64,000 nt of DNA from Streptomyces sp. SAI-135 (GTDB taxonomy: Bacteria; Actinomycetota; Actinomycetes; Streptomycetales; Streptomycetaceae). Location: contig NZ_JARXYP010000002.1 of the NCBI RefSeq assembly GCF_029893805.1, forward strand, positions 3,534,001 to 3,598,000. The letters are read 5' to 3'. Made by a program: the position numbers and the translations under genes. The notes under the pieces were generated by a model. It had not been told where the DNA came from. It saw only the letters and a list, made by a program, of their open reading frames with translations, and made no database searches. Of the stretch, positions 39,979-49,376 are shown in pieces. The stretch's first letter is position 1. Each line of letters opens with the position of its first letter.

Positions 39979-41892
39979 ATGTTTGACACAGTGCTTGTCG
40001 CCAACCGGGGCGAGATCGCGGTCCGCGTCATCCGCACCCTACGGGCGCTGGGCGTGCGCTCGGTCGCCGTCTTCTCCGACGCGGACGCCGACGCCCGGCA
40101 CGTCCGGGAGGCCGACACCGCCGTACGGCTCGGACCGGCGCCGGCCTCGGAGAGCTATCTGTCCGTCGAGCGGCTCCTGGAGGCGGCCGCCCGCACCGGC
40201 GCCCAGGCCGTCCACCCCGGCTACGGCTTCCTCGCGGAGAACGCCGTCTTCGCGCGCGCGTGCGCCGACGCCGGGCTGGTCTTCATCGGGCCGCCCGCGG
40301 ACGCCATCGCCTTGATGGGCGACAAGATCCGCGCCAAGGAGACCGTCCAGGCGGCCGGAGTGCCCGTGGTCCCCGGCGGCCGGGACCCCGAACTCGACGA
40401 AGCCGCGCGCGCGTTGGGCGCTCCGGTGCTGCTCAAGCCCAGTGCGGGCGGCGGCGGCAAGGGCATGCGGCTGGTCCGGGACCTCACCGTCCTGGAGGAG
40501 GAGATCGCCGCCGCCCGCCGCGAGGCCCGCACCTCCTTCGGCGACGACACCCTGCTCGTGGAGCGGTGGGTCGACCGGCCCCGGCACATCGAGATCCAGG
40601 TGCTGGCCGACGGCCACGGCAACGTGATCCACCTCGGCGAGCGCGAGTGCTCCCTCCAGCGCCGGCACCAGAAGATCATCGAGGAGGCGCCCAGTGTCCT
40701 CCTCGACGAGGACACGCGCGCGTCGATGGGCGCGGCGGCGGTCGAGGCGGCCCGCTCCTGCGGCTACCGGGGCGCGGGCACGGTGGAGTTCATCGTGCCG
40801 GGCGACGATCCGTCCTCGTACTACTTCATGGAGATGAACACCCGCCTCCAGGTGGAGCACCCGGTCACCGAGCTGGTCACCGGCCTGGACCTGGTGGAGT
40901 GGCAGCTGCGGGTGGCCGCGGGCGAACGCCTGCCGTACGAGCAGAAGGACGTCTCCCTGACCGGGCACGCGATCGAGGCCCGCGTCTGCGCGGAGGACCC
41001 CGCCCGAGGCTTCCTGCCGTCCGGCGGCACGGTGCTGCGCCTGCGCGAGCCCCAGGGCGACGGCGTCCGCACCGACTCGGGGCTCAGCGAGGGCACCGAG
41101 GTCGGCAGCCTGTACGACCCGATGCTGTCCAAGGTCATCGCGTACGGCCCGGACCGCGCGACCGCGCTCAGGAAGCTCCGGGCGGCCCTCGCGGAGACGG
41201 TGACGCTCGGCGTCCAGACCAACGCGGGGTTCCTGCGCCGGCTCCTGGCCCATCCGGACGTGGTGCGGGGCGAGTTGGACACCGGGCTCGTCGAGCGGGC
41301 GGTGGACGACCTGGTCTCCACCGACGTACCGGAGGAGGTGTACGAGGCGGCGGCGGCCGTACGCCTCGACGCGCTGCGGCCTGGTGCAGAGGGCTGGACC
41401 GATCCGTTCTCGGTGCCGAGCGGCTGGCGGCTGGGGGGCACCCCGAAGCCCGTCGGCTTCCACCTGCGGGTGCAGGACCCGGTGGAGTACGTCCCGCGCG
41501 GCACCCACACCGTCACCGGCGACCAGGTCACCGTCACCCTCGACGGCGTCCGGCACACCTTCCACCGCGCCGCCGACTGGATCGGCCGGGACGGCGACGC
41601 CTGGCACGTGAGGGACCACGACCCGGTGGCCGCGTCCCTCACCCGCTCCGCCCACGCCGGCGCCGACTCGCTCACCGCGCCCATGCCCGGCACGGTGACC
41701 GTGGTGAAGGTGGCGGTCGGGGACGAGGTGGCCGCCGGGCAGAGTCTGCTCGTCGTCGAGGCCATGAAGATGGAGCACGTCATCTCCGCCCCGCACGCCG
41801 GCACGGTCGCCGAGCTGGACGTCGCGCCGGGCACCACGGTCGCCATGGACCAGGTGCTCGCGGTCATCACCCCTGCGGAGGAGGAGAAATGA
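39979..41892 (+). CDS. biotin carboxylase/BCCP alpha subunit of acyl-CoA carboxylase
   Basis: 637 residues: biotin carboxylase domain (VANRGEIAVRVIRTLRALG, the ATP-grasp loop KPSAGGGGKGMRLVRD, RRHQKIIEEAPS, MEMNTRLQVEHPVTEL) followed by a C-terminal biotinyl domain with the biotin lysine in VVEAMKMEHVISAPHAG. Charges biotin with bicarbonate for the upstream carboxyltransferase. It starts 6 bases after that gene, and its stop overlaps the next start (ATGA). Confidence 0.93.
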   Translation: MFDTVLVANRGEIAVRVIRTLRALGVRSVAVFSDADADARHVREADTAVRLGPAPASESYLSVERLLEAAARTGAQAVHPGYGFLAENAVFARACADAGLVFIGPPADAIALMGDKIRAKETVQAAGVPVVPGGRDPELDEAARALGAPVLLKPSAGGGGKGMRLVRDLTVLEEEIAAARREARTSFGDDTLLVERWVDRPRHIEIQVLADGHGNVIHLGERECSLQRRHQKIIEEAPSVLLDEDTRASMGAAAVEAARSCGYRGAGTVEFIVPGDDPSSYYFMEMNTRLQVEHPVTELVTGLDLVEWQLRVAAGERLPYEQKDVSLTGHAIEARVCAEDPARGFLPSGGTVLRLREPQGDGVRTDSGLSEGTEVGSLYDPMLSKVIAYGPDRATALRKLRAALAETVTLGVQTNAGFLRRLLAHPDVVRGELDTGLVERAVDDLVSTDVPEEVYEAAAAVRLDALRPGAEGWTDPFSVPSGWRLGGTPKPVGFHLRVQDPVEYVPRGTHTVTGDQVTVTLDGVRHTFHRAADWIGRDGDAWHVRDHDPVAASLTRSAHAGADSLTAPMPGTVTVVKVAVGDEVAAGQSLLVVEAMKMEHVISAPHAGTVAELDVAPGTTVAMDQVLAVITPAEEEK

Positions 41893-42809
41893 CGCTCCCC
41901 ATGGTCCTGCCGGAAGCGGGGCTCCCCGCCCGGGTCCGCATCCACGAGGTCGGGGCCCGCGACGGCCTGCAGAACGAGAAGTCGACCGTGCCGACGGAGG
42001 TGAAGGCGGAGTTCGTGCGCCGCCTCGCCGAGGCCGGGCTGACGACGATCGAGGCGACGAGCTTCGTCCACCCGAAGTGGGTGCCCCAGCTCGCCGACGC
42101 GGAGCAGCTCTTCCCGCAGATCAGCGACCTCCCGGTGGACCTGCCGGTCCTCGTGCCCAACGAACGCGGCCTGGACCGGGCCCTCGCGCTCGGCGCGACC
42201 CGCGTCGCTGTGTTCGCCAGCGCCACCGAGTCCTTCGCCAAGGCCAACCTCAACCGCACGGTCGACGAGGCACTGGCGATGTTCGACCCGGTCGTCGCGC
42301 GGGCCAAGGCCGAGGGCGTGCATGTCCGCGGCTATCTCTCCATGTGCTTCGGCGACCCCTGGGAGGGTGCGGTCCCGGTCCCCCAGGTCACCAAGGTCTG
42401 CCGCGCCCTGCTCGACATGGGCTGCGACGAGCTGAGCCTCGGCGACACCATCGGGGTGGCGACCCCGGGGCACGTACGCGCGCTTCTGACCGAACTCGAC
42501 GTCCCGGTCGAGAAGGTGGGCGTGCACTTCCACGACACCTACGGCCAGGCGCTCGCCAACACCCACGCCGCCCTCCAGCACGGCGTCACCACCGTGGACG
42601 CCTCCGCGGGCGGCCTCGGCGGCTGCCCGTACGCCAAGTCCGCCACCGGCAACCTCGCCACCGAGGACCTCGTGTGGATGCTTCAGGGCCTCGGCATCGA
42701 CACCGGTGTCGACCTCGGCCGTCTCGTCGCCACCAGCGCCTGGATGGCCGAACACCTGGGCCGACCCAGCCCGTCCCGCACCGTCCGCGCCCTCTCCCAC
42801 CAGGAGTGA
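41889..42809 (+). CDS. hydroxymethylglutaryl-CoA lyase
   Basis: A 306-residue HMG-CoA lyase, cleaving HMG-CoA to acetoacetate and acetyl-CoA at the end of leucine breakdown. It contains IHEVGARDGLQNEKSTV (metal/catalytic Arg-Asp), FHDTYGQALANTHAALQHG (metal His) and VDASAGGLGGCPYAKSATGNLATED with the catalytic Cys in GGCPYA. Start ATG overlaps the upstream stop, indicating translational coupling. Confidence 0.93.
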   Translation: MTLPMVLPEAGLPARVRIHEVGARDGLQNEKSTVPTEVKAEFVRRLAEAGLTTIEATSFVHPKWVPQLADAEQLFPQISDLPVDLPVLVPNERGLDRALALGATRVAVFASATESFAKANLNRTVDEALAMFDPVVARAKAEGVHVRGYLSMCFGDPWEGAVPVPQVTKVCRALLDMGCDELSLGDTIGVATPGHVRALLTELDVPVEKVGVHFHDTYGQALANTHAALQHGVTTVDASAGGLGGCPYAKSATGNLATEDLVWMLQGLGIDTGVDLGRLVATSAWMAEHLGRPSPSRTVRALSHQE

Positions 42810-42816
42810 ACCCCCG

Positions 42817-43977
42817 ATGGACCACCGCCTCTCCCCCGAGCTGGAAGAACTCCGCCGTACCGTCGAGGAGTTCGCCCACGACGTAGTGGCGCCGAAGATC
42901 GGCGAGTACTACGAGCACCACGAGTTCCCCTACGAGATCGTCCGCGAGATGGGCCGCATGGGCCTGTTCGGGTTGCCGTTCCCCGAGGAGTACGGCGGTA
43001 TGGGCGGCGACTACCTGGCGCTCGGCCTCGTCCTCGAGGAACTCGCGCGCGTGGACTCGTCGGTGGCGATCACCCTGGAGGCCGGTGTCTCCCTGGGCGC
43101 CATGCCGCTGCACCTGTTCGGCACCGAGGAGCAGAAGCGCGCGTGGCTGCCCCGGCTGTGCTCGGGCGAGATCCTGGGCGCCTTCGGCCTGACGGAACCG
43201 GACGGCGGCAGCGACGCCGGGGCGACCCGCACGACGGCCCGCCTGGACCCCGACACCGACGAATGGGTCATCAACGGCACCAAGTGCTTCATCACCAACT
43301 CAGGCACCGACATCACCGGTCTGGTCACCGTCACCGCGGTCACCGGCCGCAAGCCCGACGGCGGGCCCCTGATCTCCTCGATCATCGTCCCCTCCGGCAC
43401 CCCGGGCTTCACGGTCGCGGCGCCGTACTCGAAGGTCGGCTGGAACGCCTCCGACACCCGTGAGCTGTCCTTCTCCGACGTCCGGGTCCCGGCGGCGAAC
43501 CTCCTGGGCGAACAGGGCCGCGGCTACGCGCAGTTCCTGCGGATCCTCGACGAGGGCCGGATCGCCATCGCGGCGCTCGCGACCGGGCTCGCGCAGGGCT
43601 GTGTGGACGAGTCGGTGAAGTACGCCAAGGAGCGGGAGGCGTTCGGCCGGCCGATCGGCGCCAACCAGGCCATCCAGTTCAAGATCGCCGACATGGAGAT
43701 GAAGGCCCACACCGCCCGCCTCGCCTGGCGGGACGCGGCCTCGCGCCTGGTCGCCGGCGAGCCCTTCAAGAAGGAGGCGGCCCTCGCCAAGCTGTACTCC
43801 TCCACGATCGCCGTGGACAACGCCCGCGAGGCCACCCAGATCCACGGCGGCTACGGCTTCATGAACGAGTACCCGGTGGCCCGGATGTGGCGCGACTCCA
43901 AGATCCTGGAGATCGGCGAGGGCACCAGCGAGGTCCAGCGGATGCTGATCGCGCGGGAGTTGGGGCTGGTGGGTTAA
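42817..43977 (+). CDS. acyl-CoA dehydrogenase, isovaleryl-CoA type
   Basis: A 386-residue acyl-CoA dehydrogenase. The flavin-binding block is LGAFGLTEPDGGSDAGATRTTARL, and the closing block is ATQIHGGYGFMNEYPVARMWRDSKILEIGEGTSEVQRMLIAREL. Its place in the leucine operon suggests isovaleryl-CoA as substrate. It begins 7 bases after the lyase stop. Confidence 0.9.
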   Translation: MDHRLSPELEELRRTVEEFAHDVVAPKIGEYYEHHEFPYEIVREMGRMGLFGLPFPEEYGGMGGDYLALGLVLEELARVDSSVAITLEAGVSLGAMPLHLFGTEEQKRAWLPRLCSGEILGAFGLTEPDGGSDAGATRTTARLDPDTDEWVINGTKCFITNSGTDITGLVTVTAVTGRKPDGGPLISSIIVPSGTPGFTVAAPYSKVGWNASDTRELSFSDVRVPAANLLGEQGRGYAQFLRILDEGRIAIAALATGLAQGCVDESVKYAKEREAFGRPIGANQAIQFKIADMEMKAHTARLAWRDAASRLVAGEPFKKEAALAKLYSSTIAVDNAREATQIHGGYGFMNEYPVARMWRDSKILEIGEGTSEVQRMLIARELGLVG

Positions 43978-44039
43978 CCCGCAGCTCACAGAGCACCCAC
44001 AGCTTCGACGGGGCGGCGCCCCGCCCTCTGGACATTTGA

Positions 44040-44058
44040 TGAGGTTAGGCTAACCTAC
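44040..44058 (+). promoter_or_regulatory. iron box (DmdR-type) before desE
   Basis: TGAGGTTAGGCTAACCTAC has the perfect inverted core AGGTTAG-G-CTAACCT (44042-44056) and matches the actinomycete iron-box pattern TTAGGTTAGGCTAACCTAA. Lies 50 bases before the desE start. DmdR1-Fe would repress uptake when iron is plentiful. Confidence 0.9.
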
Positions 44059-44107
44059 GTTCGAACTTGTCCGGCGGGCGCTCCGCCCCGTTCGAAAGCA
44101 GCCACAC

Positions 44108-45154
44108 ATGTCCAACGCAAGAGCCGCCCACCTCACCCGCCGTGGCATCCTCGCCGCGGGCGGCGCACTCGGCCTCGGCGCCGTGCTCGCGGCCTGCGGT
44201 GACGACGACTCCAGCAGCGAGGGCTCTGGCAAGGGGACCACGGCCGCCAAGTCCGGGGCGTGGGCCTTCAAGGACGACCGCGGCACCACCGTGAAGCTCG
44301 ACAAGGTCCCCACGAAGATCGTCGCCTTCGTCGGCGTCGCCGCCGCGCTCCACGACTACGGCATCGAGGTCAAGGGCGTCTTCGGCCCCACCAAGACCAA
44401 GGACGGCAAGGCCGACGTCCAGGCCGGCGACATGGACGTCAGCAAGCTGACCGTCTTCGGCAACGTCTGGGACCAGTTCAACGTCGAGCAGTACGCGGCC
44501 TTCGCGCCCGAGGTCCTCATCAGCACGACCTTCGACAGCGCCGGCACCCTCTGGTACGTCCCCGCGGCCTCCGCCTCCAAGATCGCCAAGCTGGCGCCCA
44601 GCGTGGCGGTCTCCGTGTACGACCGTCAGATCACCACGCCCCTCCAGCGGGTGTGGGAGCTGGCCGAGTCCCTCGGCGCCGACATGAAGGCGGCAAAGGT
44701 CACCGACGCGAAGAAGCGGTTCGAGGCGGCGTCGGAGCGGCTGCGTGCCGCGGCCAAGGCCCACCCCGACATCAAGGTGCTCGCCGGGTCCGCGGCCCAG
44801 GACGTCTTCTACGTCTCCGGCACCAACCTCTCCATCGACCTCGAGTACTTCAAGGCACTCGGCGTGAACTTCGTGGAGCCCCCGGCGTCCGTGCTCAAGG
44901 CGTCCGGCGGCTGGTACGAGTCGCTGAGCTGGGAGAACGTCGACAAGTACCAGGCCGACATCATCATGATGGACGACCGTACGGCGACCATCCAGCCGGC
45001 CGACATCACCGAGGCCACCTGGAAGAAGCTGCCCGCGGTCAAGGCCGGGCAGGTCATCGCCCGTTCCCCCGAGCCGATCCTGTCGTACGACAAGTGCGTG
45101 GCGATGGTGGAGAACCTCGCGAAGGCGATCGAGACCGCGAAGAAGGTCAGCTGA
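44108..45154 (+). CDS. desE: ferric-desferrioxamine-binding lipoprotein
   Basis: A 348-residue substrate-binding lipoprotein of the iron-siderophore class. The signal TRRGILAAGGALGLGAVLAACGDDD carries a twin-Arg and the lipobox LAAC. The mature body has KIVAFVGVAAALHDYGIEVKGVFGP and EVLISTTFD, typical of class III binding proteins. In Streptomyces this gene delivers ferrioxamine to a permease encoded elsewhere. It is directly behind the iron box and followed by the siderophore-interacting protein, both iron-repressed. Confidence 0.9.
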   Translation: MSNARAAHLTRRGILAAGGALGLGAVLAACGDDDSSSEGSGKGTTAAKSGAWAFKDDRGTTVKLDKVPTKIVAFVGVAAALHDYGIEVKGVFGPTKTKDGKADVQAGDMDVSKLTVFGNVWDQFNVEQYAAFAPEVLISTTFDSAGTLWYVPAASASKIAKLAPSVAVSVYDRQITTPLQRVWELAESLGADMKAAKVTDAKKRFEAASERLRAAAKAHPDIKVLAGSAAQDVFYVSGTNLSIDLEYFKALGVNFVEPPASVLKASGGWYESLSWENVDKYQADIIMMDDRTATIQPADITEATWKKLPAVKAGQVIARSPEPILSYDKCVAMVENLAKAIETAKKVS

Positions 45155-45189
45155 CCCCCGGACACCTTCCTGAGCCTCAGGAGCTCTGT

Positions 45190-45999
45190 ATGACTACGGC
45201 CGTAGCCGCCCCGTTCCGTTTCTTCTCCCTCCAGGTCGTGCGGACGAGGCGGCTCGGCCCGTCTCTCGTGCGCGTCAGCTTCACCGGGGAGGACCTCCGG
45301 CACTTCTCCTCCGACGGACACGACCAGTCGCTCTCCCTCTTCGTCCCCGCCGCGGGGCGGACCGAGCCCGGCGTCCCCGTCGAACTCGGGGACGGCTGGT
45401 GGCAGGCCTGGCGGGAGCAGCCCGATGACGTGCGGGCCGTGATGCGGTCGTACACGCTCCGGGGCCTGCGCCGCGACCCCGACGAGATCGACATCGACTT
45501 CGTGCTGCACGAGCCCGCCGGGCCCGCGTCCGCCTGGGCCGCGCGGGCCCGTGCCGGGGACAGGGTGCAGTTGCTCGGGCCCGCGATCGCCGACAACCGT
45601 GCCATCCGGTTCCGGCCGCCCGCCGACACCGATCTCGTACTGATGTGGGGTGACGAGACCGCGCTGCCCGCCGTCTCCGCGATCCTCGAAGCCCTTCCCG
45701 CCGGACAGCGGGCTCGCGTCTGGCTGGAGGTGCGGGACGCCGGGGACATCCAGGATCTGGCGACCGACGCGGACGCCGAGATCACCTGGCTCGTCGGCAA
45801 GAGGGCGCCCGACGTCATCCGGGACGCCCAACTCCCGCCCGCCGAGCGGCCGTACGTGTGGATCGCGGGCGAGTCCGGGTGCGTGAAGGAGCTGCGGCGG
45901 CTCTTCGTGCGCGAGCGCGGGGTCGACCGGCGCCGGGTCACCTTCGTCGGGTACTGGCGTCAGGGGATGACCGAGGAACAGCTGCGGGCGGCCGGGTAA
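45190..45999 (+). CDS. desF: siderophore-interacting protein, ferric-siderophore reductase-type
   Basis: A 269-residue FAD/NAD(P)H-binding SIP-family protein (ViuB-like). It has the flavin-binding RSYTLRGLRRDPDEIDIDFVLH, the VLMWGDETALPAVSAILEALP region and the closing YVWIAGESGCVKELRR..., all hallmarks of the family. It likely reduces ferric iron to release it from imported ferrioxamine in the cytoplasm. ATG 45190 follows AGGAG. It starts 36 bases after desE and shares its iron box. Confidence 0.87.
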   Translation: MTTAVAAPFRFFSLQVVRTRRLGPSLVRVSFTGEDLRHFSSDGHDQSLSLFVPAAGRTEPGVPVELGDGWWQAWREQPDDVRAVMRSYTLRGLRRDPDEIDIDFVLHEPAGPASAWAARARAGDRVQLLGPAIADNRAIRFRPPADTDLVLMWGDETALPAVSAILEALPAGQRARVWLEVRDAGDIQDLATDADAEITWLVGKRAPDVIRDAQLPPAERPYVWIAGESGCVKELRRLFVRERGVDRRRVTFVGYWRQGMTEEQLRAAG

Positions 46000-46052
46000 C
46001 GCCCGTACACGTGACGCCGGTCACGGATGGGGCAGGTTTTGGCCCGCGTTAA

Positions 46053-46071
46053 TTAGGTTAGGCTTACCTAA
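46053..46071 (+). promoter_or_regulatory. iron box before desA
   Basis: TTAGGTTAGGCTTACCTAA is a near-consensus iron box, 71 bases before the desA ATG. Controls the desABCD operon through DmdR1. Confidence 0.93.
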
Positions 46072-46142
46072 GTTGAAGCCCGGGTATCCGCCCCCGCTCC
46101 TGCCCCGTCCCGCACGGATCGTCCCCACCGGAGGACCCCCAC

Positions 46143-47585
46143 ATGCGCTCGCACCTGCTCAACGACACGACCGCGGAGAGCTACCGCCGCTCCGTGACCG
46201 AAGGAATCGAGCGGGTGGCGGCCAAACTCGCCACCACCACAAGGCCGTTCACCGGCGTCACCGTCGACGCCCTCTCCCCCCGCATCGACGAGATCGACCT
46301 CGACAAGCCCCTGCTGGACACCGCGGCGGTGCTCGACGAGCTGGAGGACGTCTACCTCCGGGACGCGATCTACTTCCACCACCCCCGCTACCTCGCCCAC
46401 CTCAACTGCCCGGTCGTCATCCCGGCCGTGCTCGGCGAGGCCATCCTCTCCGCCGTCAACTCCTCCCTGGACACCTGGGACCAGTCGGCCGGCGGCACCC
46501 TCATCGAGCGCAAACTGATCGACTGGACCACCACCCGCATCGGCCTGGGGCCGGTCGCCGACGGGGTGTTCACCTCGGGCGGGACGCAGTCCAACCTCCA
46601 GGCCCTGCTGCTGGCCCGCGAGGAGGCCAAGGCGGACACGACGGCCAAGCTGCGTGTCTTCGCCTCCGAAGTCAGCCACTTCAGCGTGAAGAAGTCCGCC
46701 AAACTCCTCGGCCTGGGCGCCGACGCGGTCGTCTCCGTCCCCGTGGGCGCCGACAAGAGGATGCAGACCGTCGCCCTCGCCCGCGAGCTGGAGCGCTGCA
46801 AGCAGGACGGCCTCGTCCCCATGGCCGTCGTCGCCACCGCGGGCACCACCGACTTCGGCTCCATCGACCCGCTGCCCGAGATCGCCGAACTGTGCGAGCA
46901 GTACGGCACCTGGATGCACGTCGACGCCGCCTACGGCTGCGGGCTGCTCGCCTCGGTCAAGTACCGGGACCGCATCGAGGGCATCGAGCGCGCCGACTCG
47001 GTCACCGTGGACTACCACAAGTCCTTCTTCCAGCCGGTGAGTTCGTCCGCCGTCCTGGTCCGCGACGCGGCCACGCTGCGCCACGCCACCTACCACGCGG
47101 AGTACCTCAACCCGCGCCGCATGGTGCAGGAACGTATTCCCAACCAGGTGGACAAGTCCCTCCAGACCACCCGCCGCTTCGACGCCCTCAAGCTGTGGAT
47201 GACCCTGCGGGTGATGGGTGCCGACGGCATCGGACAGCTCTTCGACGAGGTCTGCGACCTGGCCGCCGAGGGCTGGAAGCTGCTCGCCGCCGACCCGCGC
47301 TTCGACGTGGTCGTCGAACCGAGTCTCTCCACCCTCGTCTTCCGCTACATCCCGCCCTCGGTCACCGACCCGGCCGAGATCGACCGGGCCAACCTGTACG
47401 CCCGCAAGGCCCTGTTCGCCTCCGGCGACGCGGTGGTCGCGGGCACCAAGGTCCAGGGCCGGCACTACCTGAAGTTCACCCTGCTCAACCCCGAGACGAC
47501 GGTCGAGGACATGTCCGTCGTCCTCGACCTGATCGCCGGCCACGCCGAGCAGTACCTGGGAGAGTCCCTTGACCGCGCGTCCTGA
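46143..47585 (+). CDS. desA: lysine decarboxylase of desferrioxamine synthesis
   Basis: A 480-residue PLP-dependent decarboxylase (aspartate aminotransferase fold) forming cadaverine from lysine, the first step of desferrioxamine synthesis. It contains FTSGGTQSNLQALLLAREEAK, MHVDAAYGCGLLASVKYRDR and the PLP-lysine motif DYHKSFFQPVSSSAVLV. Its 3' end overlaps desB by 17 bases. Confidence 0.95.
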   Translation: MRSHLLNDTTAESYRRSVTEGIERVAAKLATTTRPFTGVTVDALSPRIDEIDLDKPLLDTAAVLDELEDVYLRDAIYFHHPRYLAHLNCPVVIPAVLGEAILSAVNSSLDTWDQSAGGTLIERKLIDWTTTRIGLGPVADGVFTSGGTQSNLQALLLAREEAKADTTAKLRVFASEVSHFSVKKSAKLLGLGADAVVSVPVGADKRMQTVALARELERCKQDGLVPMAVVATAGTTDFGSIDPLPEIAELCEQYGTWMHVDAAYGCGLLASVKYRDRIEGIERADSVTVDYHKSFFQPVSSSAVLVRDAATLRHATYHAEYLNPRRMVQERIPNQVDKSLQTTRRFDALKLWMTLRVMGADGIGQLFDEVCDLAAEGWKLLAADPRFDVVVEPSLSTLVFRYIPPSVTDPAEIDRANLYARKALFASGDAVVAGTKVQGRHYLKFTLLNPETTVEDMSVVLDLIAGHAEQYLGESLDRAS

Positions 47586-48846
47586 AAACTCGTCCGCCGT
47601 CCACGACTTCGTGGGGATCGGGCTGGGCCCGTTCAACCTGGGCCTGGCCTGCCTCACCGAGCCCATCGCCGAACTCGACGGGGTCTTCCTGGAGTCGAAG
47701 CCCGACTTCGAGTGGCACGCCGGCATGTTCCTGGACGGCGCCCACCTCCAGACCCCGTTCATGTCGGACCTGGTCACCCTCGCCGACCCGACCTCGCCGT
47801 ACTCCTTCCTCAACTACCTGAAGGAGAAGGGCCGGCTGTACTCGTTCTACATCCGCGAGAACTTCTACCCGCTGCGGGTGGAGTACGACGACTACTGCCG
47901 CTGGGCCGCGAACAAACTGAGCAGCGTCCGCTTCGACACGACCGTGACCGAGGTCCGGTACGAGGACGAGCTCTACGTCGTGACAACGGCCGACGGAGAC
48001 GTCCTGCGCGCCCGCCACCTGGTCCTCGGCACCGGCACCCCGCCGTACGTCCCGGAGGCCTGCCAGGGGCTGGGCGGCGACTTCATCCACAACTCCCGCT
48101 ACATGGAGCAGCGTTCGGAGCTGGTGAAGAAGGAGTCCATCACGCTGGTCGGCTCGGGCCAGTCCGCCGCCGAGATCTACTACGACCTCCTCTCGGAGAT
48201 CGACGTCCACGGCTACCGGCTGAACTGGGTGACCCGCTCCCCGCGCTTCTTCCCCCTCGAATACACCAAGCTCACGCTGGAGATGACCTCCCCGGAGTAC
48301 ATCGACTACTACCGCGAGCTCCCCGAGGCCACCCGCTACCGGCTCACCGCCGAGCAGAAGGGCCTGTTCAAGGGCATCGACGGCGACCTCATCAACGAGA
48401 TCTTCGACCTGCTCTACCAGAAGAACCTGGGCGGCCCGGTCCCCACCCGGCTGCTCACCAACTCCTCGCTGAACAGCGCGCGGTACGAGAACGGCACGTA
48501 CACGCTCGCCTTCCGCCAGGAGGAGCAGGAGAAGGACTTCGAGATCGAGTCGCAGGGCCTGGTCCTCGCCACCGGCTACCGGTACGCCGAGCCGGAGTTC
48601 CTGGCCCCGGTCAAGGACCGCCTGGTGTATGACTCGCACGGCAACTTCGACGTGTCCCGCACCTACGCGATCGACGTGACGGGCAGAGGTGTCTTCCTGC
48701 AGAACGCCGGTGTCCACACCCACAGCGTCACCAGCCCCGACCTGGGCATGGGCGCCTACCGCAACAGCTGCATCATCCGGGAGCTGCTCGGCACCGAGTA
48801 CTACCCGGTCGAGAAGACGATCGCGTTCCAGGAGTTCTCCGTATGA
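47569..48846 (+). CDS. desB: cadaverine N-monooxygenase
   Basis: A 425-residue flavin N-hydroxylase that converts cadaverine to N-hydroxycadaverine. It has the FAD motif VGIGLGPFNLGLACL, the NADPH motif LVGSGQSAAEIYYDLL and the C-terminal ATGYRYAEPEFL. It begins with TTG at 47569 inside desA, behind GGGAG; this unusual start is fixed by the overlap and the family length. Confidence 0.95.
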   Translation: MTARPENSSAVHDFVGIGLGPFNLGLACLTEPIAELDGVFLESKPDFEWHAGMFLDGAHLQTPFMSDLVTLADPTSPYSFLNYLKEKGRLYSFYIRENFYPLRVEYDDYCRWAANKLSSVRFDTTVTEVRYEDELYVVTTADGDVLRARHLVLGTGTPPYVPEACQGLGGDFIHNSRYMEQRSELVKKESITLVGSGQSAAEIYYDLLSEIDVHGYRLNWVTRSPRFFPLEYTKLTLEMTSPEYIDYYRELPEATRYRLTAEQKGLFKGIDGDLINEIFDLLYQKNLGGPVPTRLLTNSSLNSARYENGTYTLAFRQEEQEKDFEIESQGLVLATGYRYAEPEFLAPVKDRLVYDSHGNFDVSRTYAIDVTGRGVFLQNAGVHTHSVTSPDLGMGAYRNSCIIRELLGTEYYPVEKTIAFQEFSV

Positions 48847-49376
48847 CCTTCACCTTCCGCCCCCTCGACCCGCTGAAGGACGCCGAGCTGCTGCACGGGT
48901 GGGTCACCCACCCCAAGGCGGCGTTCTGGATGATGCAGGACGCGAAGCTGGAGGACGTCGAGCGGGCCTACATGGACATCGCGGCCGACGAGCACCACCA
49001 CGCGCTGCTGGGCCTCGACGAGGACGGCGAGCCCGCGTTCCTGATGGAGAAGTACGACCCCGCCCACCGCGAACTGGTCGGGCTGTACGAGCCCCGGCCC
49101 GGTGACGTCGGCATGCACTTCCTCACCCCGGCGACCGACACGCCCGTCCACGGTTTCACCCGGTCCGTCATCACCGCCGTGATGGCCCACCTCTTCGAGG
49201 ACCCGGCCGTCCAGCGGGTGGTCGTGGAGCCGGACGTCTCCAACAAGGCCGTCCACGCACTGAACGAGGCGGTCGGGTTCGTGCCCGAGCGCGAGATCCA
49301 GAAGCCGGAGAAGAGGGCCCTGCTGAGCTTCTGCACCCGGGAGCAGTTCGTTGCCGCCACGGGGGTGACCGCATGA
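48843..49376 (+). CDS. desC: N-hydroxycadaverine acyltransferase
   Basis: A 177-residue GNAT-like siderophore acyltransferase (IucB/RhbD group) that acylates N-hydroxycadaverine with succinyl- or acetyl-CoA. It contains HGWVTHPKAAFWMM, DVGMHFLTPATDTPVHGFTRSV, VVVEPDVSNKAVHALNEAVGF and GFVPEREIQKPEKRALL. ATGA overlaps with desB and with desD couple all three. Confidence 0.94.
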   Translation: MTFTFRPLDPLKDAELLHGWVTHPKAAFWMMQDAKLEDVERAYMDIAADEHHHALLGLDEDGEPAFLMEKYDPAHRELVGLYEPRPGDVGMHFLTPATDTPVHGFTRSVITAVMAHLFEDPAVQRVVVEPDVSNKAVHALNEAVGFVPEREIQKPEKRALLSFCTREQFVAATGVTA

